Source: Roseobacter sp. | GTDB lineage: Bacteria > Pseudomonadota > Alphaproteobacteria > Rhodobacterales > Rhodobacteraceae | Direction: 5' to 3' | NCBI GenBank assembly: GCA_002731875.1 | Contig: PCCY01000022.1 | Span: 61,005-125,004, forward strand | DNA length: 64,000 nt | In this document: in pieces, positions 16,252 to 24,779 of the stretch | Layout of the letters: the number at the start of each line of letters is the position of its first letter | Position numbering within the stretch: position 1 is the stretch's first letter | Notes under the pieces: model-generated | Database searches by the model: none | Told to the model about the DNA's origin: nothing | The model's input: the letters and a program-made list of their open reading frames with translations, nothing else | Translations under genes and position numbers: made by a program

Positions 16252-17910
16252 TTACACGCGTTCCATGTTATAATCGCCGCGTACTCCGGTGCCGTAGCGT
16301 TGCAGTGCGCCATCCTCGCCGACCGCGTTGGGGCGCTGGAAAATCCAGTTCTGCCAAGCGGTCAAACGGCCGAAAATGCGGGTTTCCATCGTTTCGGGGC
16401 CGGCAAAGCGCAGGTTCGCTTCCATTCCGGTCATTGCATCGGGGCTGAAGCTGGCCCGCTCTTCCATGAACAGGCGCACTTCGTCTTCCCAATCGATGTC
16501 GTCATAAACATATGTCACAAGACCCGCCTCGTCTGCCTTGTCGGCTTCCAAGGGCTGACCTTTCAGACCCTCCAGCGCGGCGATATCTTCGGGCGTGCCA
16601 AGAAAGCGGGTTTCAAGCCGCGTCAGATCATTACCCATCTTGTACGTACCAAAGTTCCCTTCGGTCAGCGTGACAGTTGCAAGAGGACGGTTATCGCCTT
16701 CGAATTCTTCAAGCATCATGTAACTGCGATCAACCGCCCACAGCAGCTCTGCCAACGGCCCTGCAAAGCACGAGCCATGTTCGACGATCGCCACAAGACT
16801 GCGCGATGTCATGTCAATCCGCTTCAGCACTCGTTTCCAGTATTGGAGAATCTCGTTGGCGAGCCAGTGATCCTTGTTGGCTAACAAAAGGGCCTCGTGC
16901 GCAACCACCAGTTCGGGGTCGCCTTGGGTCTGGAATTCGAGCAGGCCCAATTCCTTTTCGTTATTGCGCAGATGAAGAATCGCATCGTCCAGTTCACGCG
17001 CGCAGCGCAACATCCATGCGCCTGCCCCTTCGGCGGTCAATGCATCCGTGTCCGCCGGAGCGTCCTCCTCCGGACCCTTGATCACGATTGTTGCACGTTT
17101 CTCAGCGCGGTTGAGCGTCACCTCTACGGTGGAGTAGGTGATCGCATCCTCAGCAAAGTCGCGGGAAATCGGCGTCAGTTTGATACCCTGCGAAACATCC
17201 GCCTTGCCCGAGCTCGCTGCCATCTCGCGGGCACGCGTAGCCACGGCTTCGTCGAACTTCGAATTGGCGACAACTTCGTCCACCAAACGCCAGTCTTTCG
17301 CACGCTTGCCTTTCACGCCCTCTTCGATCGAGCAGAATACATCAGCGCGGTCGCGGCGCACCTTGCGCTTGTCCGTCACGCGGGTCAGCCCACCAGTACC
17401 GGGAAGAACCGCAAGCAAAGGAACTTCGGGCAAGGAGACCGAGGACGTGCTGTCATCCGTCAACATGATGTAGTTGCACGCCAGCGCCAGTTCGTACCCC
17501 CCGCCCGCGCAGGCTCCTTTGACCGCGCAGATATAGTTTTGACCGCTGTCGGCCAAAGCCGCTTCATATGTGTTGCGGGTCTCATTGGTGAACTTACAGA
17601 AGTTGACCTTGTGGCTATGAGCGGCGCCGCCCAGCATCCGGATATTGGCACCGGCGCAAAAAACCTTGTCTTTGGCGGATTGCAGCACCACAACTTTTAC
17701 CTCGGGGTGTTCGAACCGCATACGTTGAACAACATCGGCAAGCTCGATATCCACACCCAGATCATAGGAATTCAGTTTCAGTTCATAACCTTCGAACAAT
17801 CCGGCGGTTTCATCGACATCCATATACAGATTGGCTACCGCCCCGTCGTATTCGACTTTCCAATGACGATAGGCCGATGGGTCCGTTTGAAAGTTTATGA
17901 TCTTGGTCAT
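16252..17910 (-). CDS. boxC: 2,3-Epoxybenzoyl-CoA dihydrolase BoxC
   Basis: 552 residues from ATG 17910 (GGAG seven bases upstream); the TTG two codons earlier is unlikely. BoxC is a long crotonase-family enzyme that opens the epoxide ring by addition of two waters, releasing formate and leaving 3,4-dehydroadipyl-CoA semialdehyde. The crotonase oxyanion regions are seen as GANIRMLGG near residue 90 and GACAGGGYELALACNYIM near 135. First gene of boxC-boxB-boxA-thioesterase-boxR, with an intergenic region upstream that carries two candidate BoxR sites. Confidence 0.96.
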   Translation of the reverse strand: MTKIINFQTDPSAYRHWKVEYDGAVANLYMDVDETAGLFEGYELKLNSYDLGVDIELADVVQRMRFEHPEVKVVVLQSAKDKVFCAGANIRMLGGAAHSHKVNFCKFTNETRNTYEAALADSGQNYICAVKGACAGGGYELALACNYIMLTDDSTSSVSLPEVPLLAVLPGTGGLTRVTDKRKVRRDRADVFCSIEEGVKGKRAKDWRLVDEVVANSKFDEAVATRAREMAASSGKADVSQGIKLTPISRDFAEDAITYSTVEVTLNRAEKRATIVIKGPEEDAPADTDALTAEGAGAWMLRCARELDDAILHLRNNEKELGLLEFQTQGDPELVVAHEALLLANKDHWLANEILQYWKRVLKRIDMTSRSLVAIVEHGSCFAGPLAELLWAVDRSYMMLEEFEGDNRPLATVTLTEGNFGTYKMGNDLTRLETRFLGTPEDIAALEGLKGQPLEADKADEAGLVTYVYDDIDWEDEVRLFMEERASFSPDAMTGMEANLRFAGPETMETRIFGRLTAWQNWIFQRPNAVGEDGALQRYGTGVRGDYNMERV

Positions 17911-17986
17911 GAGCAATCTCCTTGATCAGGCTCGCGCCTTGAAAACGGGGCCAAACTGGCCTTTGCAATTATCAATCGCATTAATG

Positions 17987-18051
17987 GCACGATAATGCCA
18001 ATTCATTTCACCATTTCCACCCAATTAACCAGCAATATTGCAGTATAGTGC
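17987..18051. promoter_or_regulatory. boxC promoter region with two candidate BoxR sites
   Basis: Two related elements lie upstream of boxC: GCACGATAATGCC at 17987-17999 (on the minus strand GGC-ATTATC-GTGC; with flanks a GGCA-N6-TGCC palindrome from 17986) and TGC-AGTATA-GTGC at 18039-18051. A third copy, TGC-TTTATT-GTGC, lies before the CoA ligase gene. The shared core is TGC, six bases containing TAT, then GTGC. BzdR/BoxR proteins are known to bind TGC-rich repeats, so these are the best candidates here. Confidence 0.5.
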
Positions 18052-18489
18052 CTACGTCCGGCTATCCCGCGTTACCAGCACTCTTGCCCGCATATCGCCC
18101 ACCGTCAGACCCAGGACCGGTTGATCATTTGGGCATTTGTTCAAGTGCTGCTCTACCATGTCACACAACCGGGCAGCAGCGCGGGGTTTTTGCATCCGCA
18201 GCTTCAACCGGGCGTTGGCGAGCTGGATCAAGGCAAGTGCCATCTCTCTTTCTGCCGATCCCTCGGGGGTGCGTAGCCAAACGGCCTCGACAACCTCGTG
18301 ACATTCCCAAAAATAACCGGCGTCGAAATAGGCGAGCCCCGCTTGCCACGCCTGAGTTCGGTCCAGCTCCGACAATGCCACATCACTTGATACACTTGCT
18401 TTGACCCTGTCAAACCAGCCTTCAGGATGGCGGGCATTATGCCCCGGTACATAAGCGTACGGGGGAAAAGAGATGGCGGTCCTGCACAT
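18052..18489 (-). CDS. DUF309 family protein
   Basis: 145 residues from ATG 18489, whose first base is the last base of the alpha/beta hydrolase stop (TGATG); the longer open frame would overlap that gene by 48 bases. It contains the DUF309 signature AYFDAGYFWECHEVVEAVW near residue 55, with a conserved His-Glu pair, followed by a helical segment (ALALIQLANARLKLRM). The function of the family is not established. Its place between the CoA-ligase unit and boxC suggests it is expressed with the benzoate genes. Confidence 0.75.
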   Translation of the reverse strand: MCRTAISFPPYAYVPGHNARHPEGWFDRVKASVSSDVALSELDRTQAWQAGLAYFDAGYFWECHEVVEAVWLRTPEGSAEREMALALIQLANARLKLRMQKPRAAARLCDMVEQHLNKCPNDQPVLGLTVGDMRARVLVTRDSRT

Positions 18490-19316
18490 CAGGCGGTCTT
18501 TACGACTTCCCGTTCCATCCTGTCCAGACGCGCGCAAAACTCGCGGATAGCCTCCAAGGTAGCATGAGGTTGATCCTGCTGCGGCGCGTGGCGGCAGCCG
18601 TCCAGTATTGCGGTTTCGATGGGGGAATAAATCCGTGTTTCGATCTCTTGGATTTGCGCCAAGGTACCATAGGGATCGTCACGCCCTTGAATTGCCAGCA
18701 CGGGGATGCGCAGGTGATCAATGGCGTCCGCGACATTCCATGACTCGAATGCCGGATCCGTCCACGCACCATACCACCCCTGAAAGGCGACATCGACATC
18801 GGCGTGATATTTCGAAAGCTTTTGCTTTAGATCGCCGTTGGCATATGCATCACCCGCCGCCTTGATGGCGGCAATCCCAATAGGTTCGGTAAAGAAATGT
18901 GGGGCCATCAGTACAAGCGCCCTGATCCGCATGTCGGACACCGACCCCGCGTAAATCGCAGCGATTGTGGCACCGTCGGAATGTCCCAACAGGACGGCTT
19001 GTTGGATTCCCGCAGTATCCAGCACCTCTTTTACTGTGCCGGTCGCTTCGCGGGTCATATAATCCAACGGGCGTGGCAGCTCGATACTATCAGATGCCCC
19101 ATAACCAGCGCGCGAATATGCCAGCACGCCGAAACCAGTGGCATCGACCAATTGTTGTGGGAAATCACGCCATTGCGCCACGCTCCCCAACCCTTCGTGC
19201 AGCAAAACAATCGTCGGAGCGGCAGACGGTTCGGGCCCCCAGGCCGCATATTCCAGCGATTTCCCCCCTGCCTTCAGCCGCAAACCCGCTTGATCAGACC
19301 AGATGATGCTCATCAT
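18489..19316 (-). CDS. Alpha/beta hydrolase of the benzoate cluster
   Basis: 275 residues. The fold is evident from LLHEGLGSVAQWRDFP (oxyanion region, near residue 38), the nucleophile elbow LGHSDGATIA near 113, and GRDDPYGTLAQ and ILDGCRHAPQQDQP, which carry the acid and the His of the triad. It overlaps the CoA-ligase stop by 4 bases and the DUF309 start by 1, so the three form a coupled unit. Genes like this recur in box clusters. A lactone or enol-ester substrate in the lower pathway is possible but not shown. Start could be ATG 19316 or 19313. Confidence 0.8.
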   Translation of the reverse strand: MMSIIWSDQAGLRLKAGGKSLEYAAWGPEPSAAPTIVLLHEGLGSVAQWRDFPQQLVDATGFGVLAYSRAGYGASDSIELPRPLDYMTREATGTVKEVLDTAGIQQAVLLGHSDGATIAAIYAGSVSDMRIRALVLMAPHFFTEPIGIAAIKAAGDAYANGDLKQKLSKYHADVDVAFQGWYGAWTDPAFESWNVADAIDHLRIPVLAIQGRDDPYGTLAQIQEIETRIYSPIETAILDGCRHAPQQDQPHATLEAIREFCARLDRMEREVVKTA

Positions 19317-20851
19317 TTTTCCTCTCGTAATTTGAACCGCTGAATTTTGCCTGTTGCGGTTTTGGGCAGCTCATCAACGGGTACGATCCAACGTGGGTAC
19401 TTCCACTTTCCAATCTTGTTTTTGACGTGCTCTTTTAACTCGGCAAGCAAGGCTTCGTCGGCGGTGCCCTCTTTCAAGACGATATAGGCTTTGGGTTTTT
19501 CCAGCCCTTCCTCATCCTCTGCGGCAACGACGGCCGCTTCCAGAACACGCGGATGACTGACCAGCGCGCCCTCTACCTCGAACGGTGATAACCAGATGCC
19601 CGATACCTTGAACATGTCATCGGTACGCCCGCAATATATCAGGCGTCCGTCATCGCGCATCTCGTACTTGTCGCCGGTACGGGTCCAGATACCCTCGAAG
19701 GTGGTTCGCGACTTTTCTCTCTGGTTCCAGTAGCAACTGGCCGACGAGGCACCGTTCACCAGCAATTCGCCGACCTCCCCGGGGCCTACTTCTTCGCCGA
19801 ATTCGTTCACGAGGCGCAGTGCGTAGCCCGGAACCGCAACCCCCGATGTGCCATACACAAGGTCATCTTTTCGGTTGCTCAAGAAGATATGCAGCATCTC
19901 TGTAGAACCGACACCATCCAGAATGCAGCAGCCAGTATGTCTTTCCCACCTTGCCCCGACCTCTTCGGGCAGGGCTTCACCGGCTGAAATGCAGGTACGC
20001 AAAGGCGCGTCCACAGGGCCGCTTTTGTCCATATGCGCCACCATTGCGGCATATAGCGTGGGGACACCACAGAAAACGGTCGGCTTTTCCGCCGTCAACG
20101 TTTTGACCATGTCATCAGGCGTAGGACGCCCGTCAAACAGTAAAGTTGTCGCCCCTACCGAAAGGGGAAAGGTCATGGCGTTGCCCAGACCATATGCAAA
20201 AAAGAATTTGGCCGCTGAAAACACAACGTCGTTCTCTTCTATTTCAAGCACCTGTTTGCCGTAGGTGTCAGACGTTGCTCGCAAAGCGGAATGTACATGC
20301 GCCACGCCTTTTGGCTGACCTGTAGAACCGGACGAATACAGCCAGAACGCGACCTCATCGGGGGATACCGGCAACGTATCCCTTGCCACAGCACCATCAA
20401 TGAAATTGTCGAAATCGGTGGTCCCATCAGGCGCGTCACCGATCACCACGACATGGCGCAAGTACGGGTTGCCTTCGACTGCGCCTTTCACGACATCCCA
20501 AAGCGGAGCGGAAACGAAAAGGATGGCCGCGCGTGCATCGCGAAGGATTGCATCATATACCGAAGTCGCCAGCAGTGTGTTCAGCGGGATCGGAATCACA
20601 CCGCATTTCAACGCTCCCCAAAATATCTGGGGAAACTCGATCTGATCCAGAACCAGCATTGCGGCACGTTCCTCGGCGCGGATATCAGCCTTGGCAAATG
20701 CTCCTGCAACCTGCGCCGCCCCTTGAAGCAACCCGTCATAGGTCAGCACGCGACCCGACCCGATCTCGCGGTAAGCTGTCTTGGCCCCACGTCCCTCTTC
20801 GGGATGGCGGTCTACAAAGTACGTAGCTGCATTTGCGGTTGCGGTAATCAT
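19313..20851 (-). CDS. Benzoate--CoA ligase
   Basis: 512 residues from ATG 20851, which follows GGGAGG at seven bases; an upstream in-frame codon at 20890 is not needed. It is an ANL-superfamily adenylate-forming enzyme: YSSGSTGQPKGVAH (P-loop, near residue 165), GVGSTEMLHIFLSN (near 310), GRTDDMFKVSGIWLSPFEVE (hinge, near 410) and the C-terminal PKTATGKIQRFKL with the catalytic Lys. The protein aligns with benzoate-CoA ligases in the substrate region, and the box genes downstream fit this. It activates benzoate to benzoyl-CoA, the substrate of BoxAB. Confidence 0.92.
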   Translation of the reverse strand: MITATANAATYFVDRHPEEGRGAKTAYREIGSGRVLTYDGLLQGAAQVAGAFAKADIRAEERAAMLVLDQIEFPQIFWGALKCGVIPIPLNTLLATSVYDAILRDARAAILFVSAPLWDVVKGAVEGNPYLRHVVVIGDAPDGTTDFDNFIDGAVARDTLPVSPDEVAFWLYSSGSTGQPKGVAHVHSALRATSDTYGKQVLEIEENDVVFSAAKFFFAYGLGNAMTFPLSVGATTLLFDGRPTPDDMVKTLTAEKPTVFCGVPTLYAAMVAHMDKSGPVDAPLRTCISAGEALPEEVGARWERHTGCCILDGVGSTEMLHIFLSNRKDDLVYGTSGVAVPGYALRLVNEFGEEVGPGEVGELLVNGASSASCYWNQREKSRTTFEGIWTRTGDKYEMRDDGRLIYCGRTDDMFKVSGIWLSPFEVEGALVSHPRVLEAAVVAAEDEEGLEKPKAYIVLKEGTADEALLAELKEHVKNKIGKWKYPRWIVPVDELPKTATGKIQRFKLREEK

Positions 20852-20872
20852 CGTAGTCCTCCCAAACTCGGA

Positions 20873-20885
20873 TGCTTTATTGTGC
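20873..20885. promoter_or_regulatory. Candidate BoxR site upstream of the CoA ligase
   Basis: TGC-TTTATT-GTGC lies 21 bases upstream of the ligase start codon. It has the same form as the site at 18039-18051. A weaker copy, GGC-ATTTTA-CTGC, lies at 20924-20936. Confidence 0.45.
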
Positions 20886-21068
20886 GCCACAAAGCGAAAG
20901 TCGCAAGGCGATCAGCGACATTCGGCATTTTACTGCATCAAATGACGGAAATAGATGCCGGGTCGTCATACTCGCATACCGTTGCGACCAAGCTTACTCG
21001 GTCGATATCGACCGAGACAGGGACCCGCGTCGGTCAACGCATTGGTCGTTACCGAACGCGAAAGACCG

Positions 21069-22385
21069 TCAAGGCAGCAAGAACAGTGTTATTGCAGGGA
21101 ACATCACCAGAATGATCACGCGCACGATGTCTGATCCTACGAAGTACATAACTGCTTTATAGGTCTCGGTCATTGGTGTTTCACGGTCCATCGAGTTGAT
21201 GATGAACAGGTTCATTCCAACCGGCGGGGTGATCAATCCCACCTCGACCACGATCAATACAAGGATGCCGAACCAGATCGCCAGATGTTCTGTGCTCATC
21301 CCGAAATCCATTGCCGAAATCACGGGAAAGAAGATCGGGACGGTCAACAGGATCATCGACAAACTGTCCATCAGGCACCCGAAGATCAAATAGAACACCA
21401 GGATGATGGTCAAAACGAACCAGGGGCTAAACCCCTGTCCCACGACCCAATCGGCCATGAACTGCGGCACACCGGACAAAGCCAGAAAACCGTTATAGAA
21501 CCCCGCCCCGAGTACGATAAAGAAGATCATGCCGGTGGTCTTGGCGGTGCCAAGCAGGCTTTCGCGGAGCAACGCCCAATTCAAGCTTCCCGATAGCAAC
21601 GCGGCCAATCCTGTGCCTGCCGCGCCTATCGCAGAGCCTTCTGTCGGTGTGAACCATCCCAGATAGATCCCGCCGACGACGATAAAAAAGATCACCAGCA
21701 CCGGCCAAGTATCTGCCAGGGCGCGAAAGCGATCGCGCATGGGAACCGCCGGACGCGTACCTGCTGACTTGGGATTTACGCGTACATAGATCGAAATGGT
21801 GATGATATAGCCAATTGCCGCAAGAACACCGGGCAGAAACGCGGCAAGAAAAAGCTTGGCGATGTTTTGTTCCGTCAATATTGCGTAAATCACAAGAATT
21901 ACCGAGGGCGGGATCAAAATACCCAAGGTACCACCGGCGGCCAGCGTCGCCGTCGAGAACCCGCCAGAATAGCCATAGCGGCGCAATTCCGGCAGCGCCA
22001 CTTTCGACATGGTCGCCGCCGTTGCCAGCGAACTGCCGCAGATCGCGCCGAAACCTGCACAAGCCCCGACGGCCGCCATCGCCACGCCACCGCGACGGTG
22101 GCCCAGAAAGCTTTCGGCGGCCTTGAACAGGGCCGATGACATACCCGATAGGGTTGCAAATTGGCCCATCAACAGAAACATCGGAATGATGCTCAGCGAA
22201 TAGCTTGAGAACGTTGTGTATGTTTCTGATTTCAGCTTGGCCAGCAGTGGCGTGGGGTTTCCTCCCATCGCCAGAAACCAGCCTCCGAACCCGCATAGCA
22301 ACATTGCAAGCCCGATCGGAGCACGCAAGAAGATCATCAAGAGCAGGACCGGAAATGACCAAAAGCCTAGTTCGAGATTGGTCAC
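21069..22385 (-). CDS. TRAP transporter large permease (DctM)
   Basis: 438 residues from GTG 22385, one base after the stop of the small permease; the longer frame to 22439 would overlap it heavily. About twelve membrane segments with the DctM features GACAGFGAICGSSLATAATM, GTLGILIPPSVILVIYAIL and LITPPVGMNLFIIN. With DctQ and DctP it makes a sodium- or proton-driven uptake system. It lies upstream of the benzoate ligase on the same strand, so benzoate or a related carboxylate is a plausible substrate. Confidence 0.93.
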   Translation of the reverse strand: MTNLELGFWSFPVLLLMIFLRAPIGLAMLLCGFGGWFLAMGGNPTPLLAKLKSETYTTFSSYSLSIIPMFLLMGQFATLSGMSSALFKAAESFLGHRRGGVAMAAVGACAGFGAICGSSLATAATMSKVALPELRRYGYSGGFSTATLAAGGTLGILIPPSVILVIYAILTEQNIAKLFLAAFLPGVLAAIGYIITISIYVRVNPKSAGTRPAVPMRDRFRALADTWPVLVIFFIVVGGIYLGWFTPTEGSAIGAAGTGLAALLSGSLNWALLRESLLGTAKTTGMIFFIVLGAGFYNGFLALSGVPQFMADWVVGQGFSPWFVLTIILVFYLIFGCLMDSLSMILLTVPIFFPVISAMDFGMSTEHLAIWFGILVLIVVEVGLITPPVGMNLFIINSMDRETPMTETYKAVMYFVGSDIVRVIILVMFPAITLFLLP

Positions 22386-22386
22386 G

Positions 22387-22968
22387 TCAATGTGCCCCTT
22401 GTTCTCTGGGAAGGATGGATACGCCACGCACCGCTTCAATGATCCGGATTACAGCGCAATAAATCGCAACGATGCACGCAACGACCCCGGACACAAAACT
22501 GGCGGCGTAAGCCCACCAGACGGGGAACTGCAAAAACAGCGTTGTTTCACCGTTTCCGATATAGCGTTGCATACCCTCGTAAAGCCGCCAGATGATCAAA
22601 AATGTGACCGCGGTCAAGATGACCTCCCAGAAGGCGATGATCCAGCGGTTGGTGCGCCGGGATAAGAACGCGGTGAATACGTCGACACTGGCATGCGATC
22701 CGTAGAATTGGCATATCGGCAGGAACGAAAAAATCGCAAAGGCCACCCCGGCCTCCAGAAGCTCATAATTGCCGTTGATCTCGCCAATGCCGAGGTCCAG
22801 CACTGCCTGCGCCAGCGTGTTCAGAGCGCCTTGAAAAAAATCGCCGTGCAACATTCCGTTGATGAACCGACCTATAATGGAGGCGGTAGTCATCAAGACC
22901 AAGGTCAATAAAACCAAGCCCCCGATCAATGCGGTAACTACGGCAAGGAACTGGGTCAGCCGATACAT
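22387..22968 (-). CDS. TRAP transporter small permease (DctQ)
   Basis: 193 residues starting MYRLTQFLAVVTALIGGLVL at ATG 22968, with AAAGAGA upstream. Four membrane segments are predicted, as usual for DctQ, with an added loop after the first (MLHGDFFQGALNTLAQAVLDLGIGEINGN in part), so it is a little longer than the common 160-170 residues. It lies between the binding protein and the large permease genes. Confidence 0.88.
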   Translation of the reverse strand: MYRLTQFLAVVTALIGGLVLLTLVLMTTASIIGRFINGMLHGDFFQGALNTLAQAVLDLGIGEINGNYELLEAGVAFAIFSFLPICQFYGSHASVDVFTAFLSRRTNRWIIAFWEVILTAVTFLIIWRLYEGMQRYIGNGETTLFLQFPVWWAYAASFVSGVVACIVAIYCAVIRIIEAVRGVSILPREQGAH

Positions 22969-23058
22969 GCAGTTTCTCTTTATGTTTGAAGATCGTTGGG
23001 ATGAAATTGTCTGCGGCACAGCACTTTGCGCCGCAGACCTCGGGTCAAGACCCGCCGC

Positions 23059-24096
23059 TTACTTGCCGTAGGCGTCCATCAAGGAACGGGCTTCGTCGAT
23101 CAGCGCCTGACCGTCAATTCCCTTGTCATTCATTTCCGCGATCCAGCTATCGTAAATCGGCTGGGATGCATCGCGCCACACCTGTGTCTCTTCTTCGTTC
23201 AGAGTAATGATATTATTGCCCATATCGAGAGCGGCCTGACGTGCAGGGCCATCGGCATCGGACTGCGTACCACCCGCAAAGATCGAAAACTCGAGACCCG
23301 AATTATCGTCGATCACTTTTTTCAGATCATCGGGCAGGCTTTCGTACTTGTCCTTGTTCATGGCCAGCACGAATGTAAGGTCATAAAGCGCAGCACCGGT
23401 AAATTCGGTGTGATTCTTGACCAGCTCCGGGACCTTAAGCGCCGATGTAACTTCCCAAGGTATGGTTGTACCGTCGATGACGCCTTTGGACAAACCTTCG
23501 GGGATCGCAGGGACAGGCATGCCCACGGGCGTAGCGCCCATAATTTCCAACAGTTCATTTACCAGACGCGACCCGCCACGGATTTTCAAACCCTGCATGT
23601 CGTCCGGTGACCGAACCTCCTTGTTGGTATGCAGCATGCCAGGCCCGTGAACCCATGTGCCCAGAATATGAACATCTTTGAATTCGGTGTCTTTCATGTG
23701 CTTTTCAAACATCTGCCAATAAGCAGAACTGGCGGCCCTGGCGTCTTTCACCATAAACGGCAATTCAAACACTTCGGTAGAAGGATAGCGCCCTGGCGTA
23801 TATCCAACCACAGTCCAGACAATATCGGCAACCCCGTCAATTGCTTGGTCCATAAGCTCTGGCGGTTTGCCACCCAGTTGCATCGAAGGGTAACGCTCGA
23901 TCTTGATCCGGCCTTTGCTGTCGGCTTCCACCTTGTCAGCCCAAACGTCCAAAATCAATTTGGGTACATTGGCTTGCGGCGGCAGAAACTGGTGCATGCG
24001 CAGTGTTACTTCCTGGGCAAAAGCACCCGTGGCGCTCAGACCTATTGCCAGCGCCGCGCCCGCAATACCCATAAAGGCTCTTTTGTTCATCATCAT
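23059..24096 (-). CDS. TRAP transporter substrate-binding protein (DctP)
   Basis: 345 residues with a Sec signal peptide (AALAIGLSATGAFAQ, cleaved near residue 27). The mature part is a DctP-type periplasmic protein: KIERYPSMQLGGKPPELMDQ, LKIRGGSRLVNELLEIMGATPV, with the conserved Arg that binds the carboxylate of the ligand in KIRGG. Three ATG codons lie in tandem (24096, 24093, 24090); the second has the best spacing to GGGAG. First gene of the DctPQM operon. The ligand is inferred to be an aromatic or related acid from the adjacent benzoate genes. Confidence 0.92.
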   Translation of the reverse strand: MMMNKRAFMGIAGAALAIGLSATGAFAQEVTLRMHQFLPPQANVPKLILDVWADKVEADSKGRIKIERYPSMQLGGKPPELMDQAIDGVADIVWTVVGYTPGRYPSTEVFELPFMVKDARAASSAYWQMFEKHMKDTEFKDVHILGTWVHGPGMLHTNKEVRSPDDMQGLKIRGGSRLVNELLEIMGATPVGMPVPAIPEGLSKGVIDGTTIPWEVTSALKVPELVKNHTEFTGAALYDLTFVLAMNKDKYESLPDDLKKVIDDNSGLEFSIFAGGTQSDADGPARQAALDMGNNIITLNEEETQVWRDASQPIYDSWIAEMNDKGIDGQALIDEARSLMDAYGK

Positions 24097-24639
24097 CTTC
24101 TCCCTTTATTTTTTATAGACGGTATTTTTCAGTGGTGTCGATTATAAGCCATTGTACATTTTGACATCCGGAAAGACGTATCATCAATCAACGCTGGCAA
24201 TCCAATCCACAACTCTCCTTGCGCTCACCACATCACACCCACAATTTTTCACCCGACCGGTTCATGCGACCCGTCAAGAAGGCACGGTTCATAAACCCAC
24301 AGGTGCCTTGCTCCGAAATCTCATTGGTCTCCCTCACCCTCGGACAGAAACTCTTGAATTAGATCAAGTTACACTCCTGTCCGCTGCGATAAACGGTTAG
24401 GTGATATGGCAATCTTTGTCATTATATTTCGCACCAAAGCCTGCCAGGTGCCGTTTGGCTCGCCATAGCCTTACTGTGCCCCCTCGCTGAAACCGCTGAT
24501 ATCACAAAGTATTCCCGGCATATTTTGCAACCGTCAAACCCAAAAACATCTCCCAGCATTATAATGCTCAAAACCGGGGGCACCACTTTCAAATGGTACA
24601 TCCACGACAAAGCAATCTGCCAACATGATAGGGGGGTGA
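24097..24639. other. Gene-free region between the TRAP operon and the tRNA gene
   Basis: About 540 bases with no convincing gene on either strand. One FNR-like site, TTGAA-TTAG-ATCAA (24354-24367), differs in one base from TTGAT-N4-ATCAA. A 20-codon frame starts at ATG 24405 behind TTAGGTGAT but has no other support. The left edge presumably holds the promoter of the TRAP operon (AT-rich stretch 24105-24135). Confidence 0.5.
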
Positions 24640-24716
<77 letters not shown>

Positions 24717-24779
24717 ATCGGCGCGTGGAGTATGACAGGCCTTGGCCCCCGTCAAGAGCCAAAGCCAATCTAATTTCAA

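Noticed and set aside
17985..17999. Sigma-54-like promoter TGGCAC-N5-TGCC
   Set aside because: On the plus strand it would read toward the antisense of the DUF309 gene; the same bases form a palindrome that matches the other candidate BoxR sites better.
24405..24467. Possible 20-codon leader peptide
   Set aside because: It has a ribosome-binding-like sequence but no gene, attenuator or other structure follows; chance is likely.
24152..24610. Open frames of 60-80 codons in the gap before the tRNA
   Set aside because: No ribosome binding site, no recognisable motif, and composition unlike the coding neighbours.
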